A stretch of DNA of 64,000 nucleotides from an uncultured Alistipes sp. (GTDB lineage: Bacteria; Bacteroidota; Bacteroidia; Bacteroidales; Rikenellaceae). Shown here piece by piece: positions 25,088-34,077 of the stretch. Both the position numbers and the translations under genes were made by a program. Every line of letters starts with the position of its first letter. The first letter of the stretch is position 1. The DNA is taken from the NCBI GenBank assembly GCA_904502285.1, contig CAJGEC010000008.1:9719-73718 (forward strand). Direction: 5' to 3'. The notes beneath the pieces are model-generated. The model was given only the letters and a program-made list of their open reading frames with translations. It did no database searches and had not been told where the DNA came from.

Positions 25088-26773
25088 ATGTCAGTAGAAA
25101 CAACACAAACAGAGACTAAGGAGAAGTCATTGAACTTCCTTGAGGAGATTATCGAGACATCGATAGCAAATGGTGAACCACGTGTGCAGACACGCTTCCC
25201 ACCAGAGCCTAACGGATACCTCCACATCGGCCACGCCAAGAGTATCTGCATCAACTTCGGCCTTGCAAAGAAGTATGGTGGCAAGTGTAACTTGCGCTTC
25301 GACGACACCAACCCCGTGAAGGAGGATACCGAGTATGTAGACTCTATCAAGGAGGATATCAAGTGGTTGGGCTTCGACTGGGCTGGCGAGTATTACGCTT
25401 CGGACTACTTCGACCAACTCTACGACTGGGCTGTTGTGCTTATTAAGAAGGGTTTGGCATACGTCGATGATCAGACTCAGGAGCAGATTCGTGAGACCCG
25501 TGGTACTATCTCTGAGCCAGGAACACCATCTCCTTGGCGCGACCGTAGCGTGGAGGAGAACCTCGACCTCTTCGAGCGTATGCGCAATGGCGAGTTCGAG
25601 GATGGCGCAAAGGTGTTGCGTGCAAAGATAGATATGGCACACCCAAATATGCTCTTCCGCGACCCTATTATGTACCGTATCTTGCACACTGACCACCACC
25701 GCACAGGCGACAAGTGGTGCATCTACCCTATGTATGACTATGCACACGGCCAGTGCGACTCTATCGAGAAGATTACCCACTCTATCTGTACCTTGGAGTT
25801 CGACGTTCACCGCCCATTGTACGACTGGTTTATCCAGGCCTTGGAGATCTACCCATCACACCAGTACGAGTTCGCGCGCCTCAACCTCACCTATACTATG
25901 ATGTCGAAGCGTAACTTGCTCAAGTTGGTACAGGAGGGCGTAGTTATGGGTTGGGATGACCCTCGTATGCCTACAATCTGCGCCTTGCGTCGTAAGGGCT
26001 ATACCCCTGCTTCGGTACGTGCCTTTGCTGAGATGGTGGGTGTTGCTAAGCGCGACAACGTCATCGACCTCGGTAAGTTGGAGTACTGCGTACGCGAGGA
26101 CTTGAACAAGGTTGCTGAGCGCCGTATGGCTGTGTTGAACCCATTGAAGGTGGTTATCACCAACTGGGAGGAGGGCCGTGTTGAGATGCGTCAGGCAGTG
26201 AACAACCCTGAGGATGAGAACGCAGGTATGCGCGAAGTACCATTCTCAAAGGTGTTGTATATCGAGCGCGACGACTTTATGGAGAACCCTCCAAAGAAGT
26301 TCTTCCGTCTCTGTCCTGGTGGCGAGGTGCGCCTCCGCTACTCTTACCTCATCAAGTGCGAGGAGGTCATCAAGGACGAGGAGGGCAATATCGTTGAGTT
26401 GCGCTGTACCTACGACCCAATGTCGGGCGATGGCTCGTCGAGCGATGGTCGCCGTGTTAAGGGCGTTATCCACTGGGTGAGTGCCGACCACGCCGTGAAG
26501 GCCGAGGTACGCCTCTTCGACAACCTCTTCGTTACGGAGAACCCTCGCGACAACTCTCAGGGTCAGGCCTCTTGGGAGGATAACCTCAACCCTAACTCGT
26601 TGGTTAAGGTGGAGGGCTGGTTGGAGCCATCGTTGAAGGATGCCCCTGTGGGTCAGACCTTCCAGTTTGAGCGTGTCGGCTACTTCTGCCCCGATAGGGA
26701 CTCCTCTGCCGACCACCTCGTATTCAACCGCACCGTGACCCTCAAGGACACTTGGGCTAAGATAAACAAGTAG
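25088..26773 (+). CDS. glnS: Glutaminyl-tRNA synthetase
   Basis: A 561-residue class I aminoacyl-tRNA synthetase charging tRNA-Gln. The HIGH signature is in PEPNGYLHIGHAKS near the N-terminus and the KMSKS equivalent is MMSKRNL. GlnRS-specific segments are present: LRFDDTNPVKED, YPMYDYAHGQCDSIE and TICALRRKGYTPASVRAF, followed by the two beta-barrel anticodon-binding domains ending in NRTVTLKDTW. The length is typical. There is no promoter in the 17-base gap to the preceding gene, so transcription probably comes from 23962. A hairpin terminator follows at 26801. Confidence 0.97.
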   Translation: MSVETTQTETKEKSLNFLEEIIETSIANGEPRVQTRFPPEPNGYLHIGHAKSICINFGLAKKYGGKCNLRFDDTNPVKEDTEYVDSIKEDIKWLGFDWAGEYYASDYFDQLYDWAVVLIKKGLAYVDDQTQEQIRETRGTISEPGTPSPWRDRSVEENLDLFERMRNGEFEDGAKVLRAKIDMAHPNMLFRDPIMYRILHTDHHRTGDKWCIYPMYDYAHGQCDSIEKITHSICTLEFDVHRPLYDWFIQALEIYPSHQYEFARLNLTYTMMSKRNLLKLVQEGVVMGWDDPRMPTICALRRKGYTPASVRAFAEMVGVAKRDNVIDLGKLEYCVREDLNKVAERRMAVLNPLKVVITNWEEGRVEMRQAVNNPEDENAGMREVPFSKVLYIERDDFMENPPKKFFRLCPGGEVRLRYSYLIKCEEVIKDEEGNIVELRCTYDPMSGDGSSSDGRRVKGVIHWVSADHAVKAEVRLFDNLFVTENPRDNSQGQASWEDNLNPNSLVKVEGWLEPSLKDAPVGQTFQFERVGYFCPDRDSSADHLVFNRTVTLKDTWAKINK

Positions 26774-26800
26774 GTCGCCTACTGCGATTAAATAAATATT

Positions 26801-26832
26801 AGAGCCTGTCTAACAGATGTTAAACAGGCTCT
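26801..26832 (+). terminator. Terminator of glnS
   Basis: AGAGCCTGT pairs with ACAGGCTCT (9 bp) with an inner TAAC/GTTA pair, followed by a T-rich run. It sits between convergent genes and may act in both directions. Confidence 0.85.
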
Positions 26833-26868
26833 TATATTTTGTTTATGAGAAAATTTTTTGTCGTGCAC

Positions 26869-27864
26869 TTAGTTTACTCTGCGGAAACCGAGGATATAGT
26901 AGCCCTCACGGTGCTCGAACTGCCAATACATCGCTTTATCATTGATTGCCACGAGCGCACCCGAAGCTATACCTTCGTTGAACGAGATTGTCAAGTTAGC
27001 AGTCTCGGCTTCATAAGACCAGTCGAAGTTATAAGTTACTGGCTCAGAGTCTGGCTCAACATAAGAGTTGCGAATAACCTCTACACTCTCAGCGCTAAAT
27101 GTGTATTTATCACACAAAGGGGCCTGTGGCACCATATAAGGTATGCCAAAGAGGGCCTGAACACTATGTACTCGCTGATAGGTAGCATCCTCGTAGCATA
27201 ACTGAGTCTCGCCAACCCACTTGCCCAAGATCAACTCCTCGACCTTTGACTTATCGAACTCGCCCATTTCGGCAATGACACGCTCCACTTGCAACTCTGC
27301 CGAGCGACTCTCCATAATGCGGAGATCAACAGGTTTCACTACGCCTCGGTAGTTCACCTCGTTGGCTGTCCACTCAAGAACAACATAGTCGCTCGTCACA
27401 GCCATAACCTTTGCCTCAAAGGCTACCTCCTCATAATCCTCGGTCGCAGGCATATCTATATATATGGTCTTGATGCGATAGTAGTAGTCGAAGACACCTC
27501 TCTGCGAATCATCAATAGTGAACTCCTCGGTCAATGCTATACGCTTAACATAGTTATCACGAACATAGAAGACTGGCTCGTATGTCTCGCTCCAAGGTTC
27601 GCCACCGAGAGCTGAGTGAATCTTTGTCACCTTAGTAAAATCCTCGTTATACTCCATCAGCGCATCGAGATACCAGTCGGCAGTCCAACTAACCTCCTCG
27701 GCAACGAAATCCTTGCCCTCGGCAATCAACTGGTCGATAGCGAGCGTTGCTTCTGCCAAGGTTTGGTCGTAAACGCCACCATTATTGGGAGCCTCATCAT
27801 TGTTCTTGTCGCACGAGCCACAAACCAAGCCCGCCATTGCGACTAATAGAAATAAACGTTTCAT
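26869..27864 (-). CDS. Lipoprotein of unknown function
   Basis: A 331-residue lipoprotein: signal peptide with lipobox VCGSC (Cys18) and an acidic, Asn-rich linker just after it, fitting surface export. The mature part begins with a helical region (EATLAIDQLIAEGKDFVAEE) and continues with beta strands containing paired aromatics (YDYYYRIKTIYIDMP, WVGETQLCYED, YTFSAESVEVIRN). It ends in FEHREGYYILGFRR. No family recognised. An exact -7 box (27907-27914) lies 43 bases upstream, so it is probably monocistronic. Confidence 0.72.
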   Translation of the reverse strand: MKRLFLLVAMAGLVCGSCDKNNDEAPNNGGVYDQTLAEATLAIDQLIAEGKDFVAEEVSWTADWYLDALMEYNEDFTKVTKIHSALGGEPWSETYEPVFYVRDNYVKRIALTEEFTIDDSQRGVFDYYYRIKTIYIDMPATEDYEEVAFEAKVMAVTSDYVVLEWTANEVNYRGVVKPVDLRIMESRSAELQVERVIAEMGEFDKSKVEELILGKWVGETQLCYEDATYQRVHSVQALFGIPYMVPQAPLCDKYTFSAESVEVIRNSYVEPDSEPVTYNFDWSYEAETANLTISFNEGIASGALVAINDKAMYWQFEHREGYYILGFRRVN

Positions 27865-27906
27865 AGTTTTATGATTTTATGATCAGTAACATTTTTTTCT
27901 CTTTTA

Positions 27907-27914
27907 CAAAGTTA
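27907..27914 (-). promoter_or_regulatory. -7 box of the 26869-27864 lipoprotein gene
   Basis: Minus-strand TAACTTTG, exact match, 43 bases before the ATG at 27864. Confidence 0.65.
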
Positions 27915-27979
27915 CAAAATTTATCATAAAATTGAGCATCCTGACCTAATCGAATTTCCAATTTTCCTTTACCGCCTTG

Positions 27980-28552
27980 CTAATTATCTAATTTATAATA
28001 CTTTGGCGAGTTGAACCTTATGCCGAGAGATAGATATAGGCACAACTTATCTGATATGGGCAAGAGAGGATCTGGTGAGCTGTAAGTATCTATATAGCGG
28101 AGGCCAACGGTAATATATGGATTTCCAAGCCACTCGAGTTTCACACCGAGATCGTAGGCCATTGCGCCCCATTTATTTCCCAATGTAGACTGCACCTTAG
28201 GTACAATTACAACGCTTATCTTATTATCCTGATATGCCTTATACTCGGCAGAGAGACCCAGATAGAGCTGTTCGGTGAAGTTCATTGAGCCGTAGAAAAG
28301 ACCAGTAGATGCCGTAAAAGGGATGTGGAGTGACCATCTATCATTAAAGTGATAACCAAAATTTGCCTCTACATCCAATAGATTAAACTCTCGATACTGT
28401 TTGCCTAAGGCACCACCCGCCCTTGTTTCAAAACCGATAGACATAAAACTCTCGCGCGAACGAGGTTTCAGATTCTTGCTCACTTCACCCTCCTGAGCAA
28501 AGGTCAACGTAGTGGCCAATACCATAAGAGTTGTTAAGACTAAACGTTTCAT
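27980..28552 (-). CDS. Small outer-membrane beta-barrel-like protein
   Basis: A 190-residue exported protein; start taken at the ATG at 28552 (a TTG two codons earlier is less likely). Signal peptide cleaved near TLTFAQ. The mature part has repeated amphipathic strands (FMSIGFETRAGGALGK, VEANFGYHFNDRWSLHIPF, YLGLSAEYKAY, GVKLEWLGNPYITVGLRYI) and ends LYLSLGIRF, as in eight-strand outer-membrane barrels. It is the last gene of a three-gene minus-strand operon with a small lipoprotein and a DUF3244-like protein. Role unknown. Confidence 0.72.
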   Translation of the reverse strand: MKRLVLTTLMVLATTLTFAQEGEVSKNLKPRSRESFMSIGFETRAGGALGKQYREFNLLDVEANFGYHFNDRWSLHIPFTASTGLFYGSMNFTEQLYLGLSAEYKAYQDNKISVVIVPKVQSTLGNKWGAMAYDLGVKLEWLGNPYITVGLRYIDTYSSPDPLLPISDKLCLYLSLGIRFNSPKYYKLDN

Positions 28553-28579
28553 AATCAACTTATTATTTAATTTTATTGT

Positions 28580-29500
28580 TTAATTCTCATCTACTTCCCA
28601 CATTTTATCGCTATAATTTGCAATTTGAACGACAGAAATAATATAATCTTTTGATTCTGTCGAAATGTTTGACTGCCTAACAGTATTTAAATAAGCTTGC
28701 GTATAGCTATCCTTAGTCGCCTGATATTCATATCCTGTATATTGATTGCAAAAAATAGAAACACTTTCTATTTCATTTCTTCTATTAGGATATTGCTCCA
28801 CAATCATATCCATTAGCTGGATACTTGGAACTGAATCATACAAGTTTATCAAATCTGTAATCCTGTTTCGCTGATCATAACTATTTATGAAACTAAGGTA
28901 CTCCGTTGCTGAAATATGCATACGTTCATAAGCTTTGTCTGCAATACAAGTTACAATAGTATCATCGTTATACTGGTAAACATAGGCTCCTAATTCATCA
29001 AACGTATCATTAACAATAATATTGTGCATATAACCTGAATATTCCGCACTTCCCTGAATAGTATTTGTATTTACGTTAGGATCTAATGACTGTCTTCTGG
29101 GGCGATACCTCTCTCCATTATCTTGTCTAGCCACTATTATAGCCGCCTTAATTGATCCAAACACAGCACCAAGGACAATACTCACTGGGTTCCAGGTAGT
29201 ACCACCTCCGATACACGCACCTATTATATCACCGAGAACAATTGATCTTAACCAAACTCTCACTGATGCTCGAGGACAAACTATCTCAGTTGGATACTCC
29301 TGGGCCAATAGTAGAAGTTGCTCATTTAACTCGGCAAAAGCCTCATCTTCCTCCACAATCGACATCATCTCAACGTAGTTTGCATACATTTCACTATCAT
29401 ACGCTTCCAAGACAACCTCGTCTTTCTGAGACTCCTCTGCACAAGAAATCGTACTAATAGCCACTACAGCCATTGTAAAGATAATAAAATACTTTTTCAT
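28580..29500 (-). CDS. Lipoprotein with a glycine-rich hydrophobic segment
   Basis: A 306-residue lipoprotein with lipobox ISTISC (Cys20). The first 60 residues are acidic and helical. Residues about 86-120 contain a glycine-rich hydrophobic stretch: LRSIVLGDIIGACIGGG then SIVLGAVFGSIKAAIIVA, resembling a membrane hairpin or glycine zipper. The remainder is helical and polar, rich in Asn, Asp and Tyr. Lipoproteins normally lack such segments, so it may insert in a membrane or mediate oligomerisation. Not a recognised family. AT-rich codon use compared with core genes suggests recent acquisition. Operon with 29543 and 27980. Confidence 0.7.
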   Translation of the reverse strand: MKKYFIIFTMAVVAISTISCAEESQKDEVVLEAYDSEMYANYVEMMSIVEEDEAFAELNEQLLLLAQEYPTEIVCPRASVRVWLRSIVLGDIIGACIGGGTTWNPVSIVLGAVFGSIKAAIIVARQDNGERYRPRRQSLDPNVNTNTIQGSAEYSGYMHNIIVNDTFDELGAYVYQYNDDTIVTCIADKAYERMHISATEYLSFINSYDQRNRITDLINLYDSVPSIQLMDMIVEQYPNRRNEIESVSIFCNQYTGYEYQATKDSYTQAYLNTVRQSNISTESKDYIISVVQIANYSDKMWEVDEN

Positions 29501-29542
29501 ACCATAAAATTTTTAAAAGTTAAACATTGTTTTATACCTATA

Positions 29543-29938
29543 TTAAATAAGTTCGAACGTGCCATAATAATTTTGGTCGTTTGTTTCAATAACAATATCG
29601 TATACGCCCTCTTCGTTACCAACGTAGGCATTTACTAAACCACATCCATTCACACTAATAGCAATCATATCAAGTGTTGAAAGATTCTGGATATATATGT
29701 CAGCATTACCTATATTACGATTGAATAAGAAGGTAACTTCTCCCATTAGAAAATATGCCTCAACATCGGGCAATAAAGAGCGATTATTTTCATTGTTGTC
29801 GTATTGGTCTGATACGATAATAATAGGTACAGATCCTGTGGGCTTACTTGCCACTATTGGCTTTTGTGCTAATAAAGGAGAAATACAAAAACAAACTAAT
29901 GTCGCAACTAATGCACAGATAAAAAAAATACGTTTCAT
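29543..29938 (-). CDS. DUF3244-like small exported protein
   Basis: A 131-residue protein. The open frame extends to 29995, but the ATG at 29938 gives a normal signal peptide and lies 31 bases after an exact -7 box. The mature part is a single small beta sandwich: EAYFLMGEVTFLFNRNIGN, IYIQNLSTLDMIAISVNG and a closing VYDIVIETNDQNYYGTF. This is the pattern of the DUF3244 family of small secreted Bacteroidetes proteins, which has no known function. First gene of a three-gene operon. Confidence 0.65.
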   Translation of the reverse strand: MKRIFFICALVATLVCFCISPLLAQKPIVASKPTGSVPIIIVSDQYDNNENNRSLLPDVEAYFLMGEVTFLFNRNIGNADIYIQNLSTLDMIAISVNGCGLVNAYVGNEEGVYDIVIETNDQNYYGTFELI

Positions 29939-29967
29939 ATAAGATAATTTTAGAGAATTTACTTGTA

Positions 29968-29976
29968 GCAAAGTTA
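29968..29976 (-). promoter_or_regulatory. Promoter of the DUF3244-like operon
   Basis: Minus-strand TAACTTTGC, exact match to the consensus -7 element, 31 bases before the ATG at 29938. Confidence 0.7.
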
Positions 29977-30133
29977 TGCCTAATAATGCAAACAAACTAA
30001 GAAATGGCTAAAAAACCGCCTTACAAACTTCTCTCTTAAAGTCTTGAATTTCAGCATTTTAAACACATCTTAGAGTTCAGAAAATCTAACAGATTCTATA
30101 ACCAACTGTCAATCAAGATGTTAGGCAAAAAGA

Positions 30134-30161
30134 TATGCCCAGCACTTACGTACTGGGCATA
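30134..30161 (-). terminator. Terminator of the TPR regulator gene
   Basis: Read on the minus strand, TATGCCCAG pairs with CTGGGCATA (9 bp) and is followed by TCTTTTTG. It lies 24 bases after the stop codon of the TPR gene. Confidence 0.8.
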
Positions 30162-30184
30162 CCATATTGATAATCAGTGATTTA

Positions 30185-31846
30185 TTATAGCAATTGCAAC
30201 ACTGAATTGATTTCAGGGGTATTAATGGTGCGCAATTTATTTTTAAGACGATTTTTTTTCGTATATATATTTCCTACAGAGTCATTTGTAAATATACTTA
30301 TTGCCTTTGCAGAGAATCCTGCAAGTAAATAAATCAGCACTCTCACCTCCATTTCAGTTAATTCTGGGGCTTGTTCTCTGCAGATAGCAATGGCATTTTG
30401 TTTATGCTGATTAACTATCGATTCGAGGTTTCGGATATACTTAACATCTACACTTAGACGCTCTATCTCACTCTTTACCTGCTTGTAGATAGCATCTCTT
30501 GTTGTATTACTGCTATGTGTCTCATAATATGTAGAGCATAATTTATCTATCAGACTATATTGCCGTGAAAAGAGCGATGCTATTTGCTCCTGCATAGATG
30601 ACATAGTAGACACTATCTCGCCCATATTGTTTTCCTGAATAAAGAGCGAAGTCCTCATATCACAAGCCATTTCCATATAGTGCTGAACTTGTGCATTTTT
30701 ACTCCTTATATATACATAAAATAAAAGAGAAATAACAACTACGAAAACTATCGCACCGAAGATAATAAAACGCTGATGCTCCACCTTGAGCCTATTATAA
30801 TCAGCAACTGACTTAAAGTAGTCACGTTGCATTGTCTCAATCGGATGTGATAAAGCGCTACGAACAACAGAATCCTGCTCGTTCATTATATCTTCATATA
30901 ACGTCAGTGCCCTCTCGTAATCTCCATTATTCTTACTGATATTGTAATCAAGATGTTTTACTATAATGGAGTCACGATGTGTTGCTGAAATACTTAGCGC
31001 TGCATCCACATACATCGCAGCGATATCACAGCGACCGATAAAGGCATAGTACTGAGCAGTAGTCACTGCTGTTTTAAGATTATTTATATTTTTATTGTAG
31101 ACATACTCCTCATATAACTCTATAGCCTTATCAAATTGTCTTTGAGCTTGATATAATTTAAAAAGTTCGTTAGTACAACAGGTATACAATTCGTTATCTT
31201 CTTCGGCCATTGACCAAGCAAGGGCCTCTTTTAACTCTCGCTCCGCTTCATCATATCTAAATAGCGAAATCAGCGCCTGTCCTACGTTCTGCTGTGCATA
31301 TCTCATCAATCTCGTCTTCCCTGCTCTTTCGTAGTACTCCTTACCTTTAAGAAGATAGTGGTAGCTCTTCTCGAAATCAAACATACCTCTATATATAAAG
31401 CTGATTTGCATATGAATCAATGCAATAGCATAGTAATCATCACAACACTCAATCAACTCCTCTGCCTTATTGAATGAGCATAAAGCATCAATAGTTTGGT
31501 TATTATTACTCTGTATACGACCCAGATAGTAATAGGATAACATCTTACGGTAGTCGTCATCGCTATCTTCATAGTAATCGAGGGCATACCTAATAGTAGT
31601 ATCATCCGTAGAATCGATAAAGTTCTTATCATCTGCCTGAACAGACAAAAGACTATAACGAGCCTTGCGCGAGGGGCTGTATAACTTATCGGCATCAATG
31701 GTGCGTAGTATGGTTAGGGCAGAGTCGGGGCGCTCGGACATAACTGCCTCGGCAACATCGAGTTTTGCGTCAATCTCTCGACCACCACACGCAACAACAA
31801 AGAGTGGCAAGAGCAGTAACACGACGTATTTAGCAAGTCGTTTCAT
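30185..31846 (-). CDS. TPR lipoprotein-type sensor with transmembrane helix and C-terminal HTH
   Basis: About 553 residues (an ATG two codons earlier, 31852, is also possible). N-terminal signal with lipobox LFVVAC. Residues about 30-340 are tetratricopeptide-like helical pairs (YDEAERELKEALAW, FDKAIELYEEYVYN, YERALTLYEDIMN). One transmembrane helix follows (about 366-386, FIIFGAIVFVVVISLLFYVY), then a coiled coil, then a C-terminal LuxR-like helix-turn-helix: ELTEMEVRVLIYLLAGFSAK and IYTKKNRLKNKLR. This periplasmic TPR/TM/cytoplasmic HTH layout recurs in Bacteroidetes as one-component membrane regulators. It is adjacent to the lipoprotein operon at 28-30 kb and may control it; that is inference. 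Confidence 0.8.
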   Translation of the reverse strand: MKRLAKYVVLLLLPLFVVACGGREIDAKLDVAEAVMSERPDSALTILRTIDADKLYSPSRKARYSLLSVQADDKNFIDSTDDTTIRYALDYYEDSDDDYRKMLSYYYLGRIQSNNNQTIDALCSFNKAEELIECCDDYYAIALIHMQISFIYRGMFDFEKSYHYLLKGKEYYERAGKTRLMRYAQQNVGQALISLFRYDEAERELKEALAWSMAEEDNELYTCCTNELFKLYQAQRQFDKAIELYEEYVYNKNINNLKTAVTTAQYYAFIGRCDIAAMYVDAALSISATHRDSIIVKHLDYNISKNNGDYERALTLYEDIMNEQDSVVRSALSHPIETMQRDYFKSVADYNRLKVEHQRFIIFGAIVFVVVISLLFYVYIRSKNAQVQHYMEMACDMRTSLFIQENNMGEIVSTMSSMQEQIASLFSRQYSLIDKLCSTYYETHSSNTTRDAIYKQVKSEIERLSVDVKYIRNLESIVNQHKQNAIAICREQAPELTEMEVRVLIYLLAGFSAKAISIFTNDSVGNIYTKKNRLKNKLRTINTPEINSVLQLL

Positions 31847-32181
31847 CGGCATATTGGGGTGGAAATACTCTTTTATTGGGCGAAGTTACTAAATAATAGT
31901 TTAATCTCCAAATCGAGAGTTTAACTTTTGAGGATGTAACTTATTGATAATAAGGGCCTGATTTTTACAGAGTTTAACACCCTAAAAAATAGTTTCATCG
32001 TAGGGCATATTAAAAGGATATTTCGGAGACAAGCAGAGAAACTATTTATTTATGTTATAGGGCCATAAAAATATATTATAGAAATAATCGATATAGTCGT
32101 GCTGTGTTATAGAATTTATCTATATCTTTGCAGCGGAATAGTAATTGCAACAAGAGGAATAGATATAAAACAATAGAGAAT
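31847..32181. other. Divergent intergenic region
   Basis: 335 AT-rich bases between the divergent TPR regulator and glutathione peroxidase. The plus-strand promoter at 32123 is clear; upstream of the TPR gene there is only a near match (minus-strand TAACTTCG around 31880). No ORF or RNA gene is visible. Confidence 0.5.
32123..32130 (+). promoter_or_regulatory. -7 box of glutathione peroxidase
   Basis: TATCTTTG, exact match, 52 bases before the ATG at 32182, which supports that ATG over the frame start at 32128 lying on the promoter itself. Confidence 0.7.
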
Positions 32182-32775
32182 ATGGATATAAAAAAGAGGG
32201 AGTGCTGTTGCACTCAGCGCAAGACAAAGAGACGACTCTACGACTTTGAGATTAAGAATCAGAGCGGTGAGGTGGTAGATTTGGCTAAGTTCAAGAACAA
32301 GGTGGTGCTGGTGGTGAATACGGCGAGCAAGTGTGGTTTCACGCCACAATATGCCGAGCTTGAAAAGTTATACGAAAACTACCGCGAGAATGGTTTCGAG
32401 ATTATAGACATCCCTTGCAACCAGTTTGGTGGTCAGTCGCCCGAAAGCGACGAGGAGACAACAAAATTCTGCCAACTAAACTACGGAACTAAGTTTCCGC
32501 AGATGAAGAAGAGCGAGGTGAATGGCCCGACCGAGTTGCCACTCTACACCTGGCTGAAGGCCGAGCAGGGCTTCAATGGTTTCGACAAGGGGCATAAGCT
32601 CAGCGAGATTCTCGACACTAAGCTACGCGAGGCAAATCCCGACTACGACAAGACCTCGGACATCAAATGGAATTTCACGAAATTCCTCATCAACCGCGAC
32701 GGCGATGTAGTGGCACGCTTCGAGCCTACGGCAGATATGACGGCTGTGGAGAGAGCCATAGAGAAGTTGCTATAG
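32182..32775 (+). CDS. Glutathione peroxidase-family peroxidase
   Basis: A 197-residue thioredoxin-fold peroxidase that reduces hydroperoxides, in bacteria usually with thioredoxin as donor. Catalytic Cys51 sits in VVNTASKCGFTPQY (Cys, not selenocysteine); the second conserved motif is IIDIPCNQFGGQSP (Cys79) and the third is IKWNFTKFLINRDG with the catalytic Trp. The length matches the family except for an N-terminal extension of about 17 residues containing three consecutive cysteines (ECCCTQRKTKRR), which is unusual. The start at 32182 is supported by the promoter at 32123. A hairpin terminator follows. Not obviously part of an operon. Confidence 0.93.
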   Translation: MDIKKRECCCTQRKTKRRLYDFEIKNQSGEVVDLAKFKNKVVLVVNTASKCGFTPQYAELEKLYENYRENGFEIIDIPCNQFGGQSPESDEETTKFCQLNYGTKFPQMKKSEVNGPTELPLYTWLKAEQGFNGFDKGHKLSEILDTKLREANPDYDKTSDIKWNFTKFLINRDGDVVARFEPTADMTAVERAIEKLL

Positions 32776-32803
32776 GGGCAATAATTGATACAACATACGA
32801 TAG

Positions 32804-32838
32804 AGAGGATGGTGAGTGGTTATCGCCATCCTCTTTTA
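32804..32838 (+). terminator. Terminator of glutathione peroxidase
   Basis: AGAGGATGG pairs with CCATCCTCT (9 bp) followed by a short T run. Confidence 0.82.
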
Positions 32839-32880
32839 ATTACTAAAAAAGGCTATTTTTGGTAATGATGCAAAAAAACA

Positions 32881-32907
32881 ATGGGCTGTCACGCTTTGAC
32901 AGCCCAT
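32881..32907 (-). terminator. Terminator of gapA
   Basis: Perfect 11-bp stem ATGGGCTGTCA/TGACAGCCCAT with a 5-base loop, 32 bases after the gapA stop. On the minus strand it is followed by TTGTTTTTTTG. Confidence 0.85.
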
Positions 32908-32938
32908 TCTATTTGGATAAATCTCCGTAGCCGAGGGA

Positions 32939-33949
32939 TTACTTGTTGTAAGCCTTCATTACTGCGATAAGATCCAATACCTTGTTTGAGTAACCCCACT
33001 CGTTGTCGTACCAAGAAACAACCTTCATAAAGGTCTCGTTGATAGCGATACCAGCAGTAGCATCGAAGATAGAGGTGCGAGCATCACCCAAGAAGTCAGA
33101 TGATACAACAGCCTCGTCAGTGTAACCAAGGATGCCCTTGAACTCGCCCTCAGATGCCTTCTTCATAGCAGCACATACCTCCTCGTAAGTAGCAGGCTTC
33201 TCAAGGTTTACAGTCAAATCAACAACTGATACGTCCAAAGTAGGAACACGCATAGACATACCTGTAAGCTTACCCTTCAACGCTGGGATAACCTTACCTA
33301 CAGCCTTTGCAGCACCTGTAGAAGATGGGATGATGTTACCGCAAGCAGCACGGCCACCACGCCAGTCCTTCAATGATGGACCATCAACAGTCTTCTGAGT
33401 AGCAGTCACTGAGTGAACAGTAGTCATAAGACCATTTACAAGACCGAAGTTGTCGTTCAAAACCTTAGCGATAGGAGCCAAGCAGTTTGTAGTACAAGAA
33501 GCGTTAGAAACAATCTGCTGACCAGCGTACTCAGAGGTGTTTACACCGCAAACGAACATTGGGGTATCATCCTTTGAAGGAGCTGACATAACTACATACT
33601 TAGCACCAGCAGCGATGTGAGCCTGTGCCTTCTCTGCTGTGAGGAACAAACCTGTAGACTCTACTACGTACTCTGCATCTACCTCGTTCCACTTCAACTG
33701 TGCTGGATCCTTCTCTGCAGTGACGCGAATCTTGTTGCCATTAACGATCAACACGTTAGACTCTGTGCAGTAGTCTACAGTACCCTCGAACTTACCGTGC
33801 ATAGTGTCGTACTTGAGCATATATGCCAAGTAGTCTACTGGGCAGAGGTCGTTGATACCTACAACCTGGAACTTATCTGCCTGTGAGCAAGCAGCACGGA
33901 ATACCATACGGCCAATACGACCAAAGCCATTAATACCAATCTTAATCAT
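32939..33949 (-). CDS. gapA: Glyceraldehyde-3-phosphate dehydrogenase, type I
   Basis: A 336-residue glycolytic enzyme converting glyceraldehyde-3-phosphate and NAD+ to 1,3-bisphosphoglycerate. NAD-binding motif INGFGRIGR at the N-terminus, catalytic Cys in SNASCTTNCLAP, the partner His in the TVHSVTATQKTVDGPS loop, and the C-terminal WYDNEWGYSNKV are all intact. Codons are strongly biased toward the set used by highly expressed genes. Single gene with its own terminator. The promoter has a near-consensus minus-strand TATCTTGA about 65 bases upstream. Confidence 0.97.
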   Translation of the reverse strand: MIKIGINGFGRIGRMVFRAACSQADKFQVVGINDLCPVDYLAYMLKYDTMHGKFEGTVDYCTESNVLIVNGNKIRVTAEKDPAQLKWNEVDAEYVVESTGLFLTAEKAQAHIAAGAKYVVMSAPSKDDTPMFVCGVNTSEYAGQQIVSNASCTTNCLAPIAKVLNDNFGLVNGLMTTVHSVTATQKTVDGPSLKDWRGGRAACGNIIPSSTGAAKAVGKVIPALKGKLTGMSMRVPTLDVSVVDLTVNLEKPATYEEVCAAMKKASEGEFKGILGYTDEAVVSSDFLGDARTSIFDATAGIAINETFMKVVSWYDNEWGYSNKVLDLIAVMKAYNK

Positions 33950-34077
33950 AACTCTTTATGTATTTAATTAATAGATAATTTGCTGAATATCGCTATTACA
34001 ATATTTCAAGATACAAATTTATAATTTTTAATCTAACTTAGCAAGAAAAATTAAAAATTCTTAATATGATCGAGGTG

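Noticed and set aside
28580..29500. Class II bacteriocin precursor suggested by the glycine-rich segment
   Set aside because: The segment lies inside a 306-residue lipoprotein with no leader-peptide processing site or bacteriocin transporter nearby.
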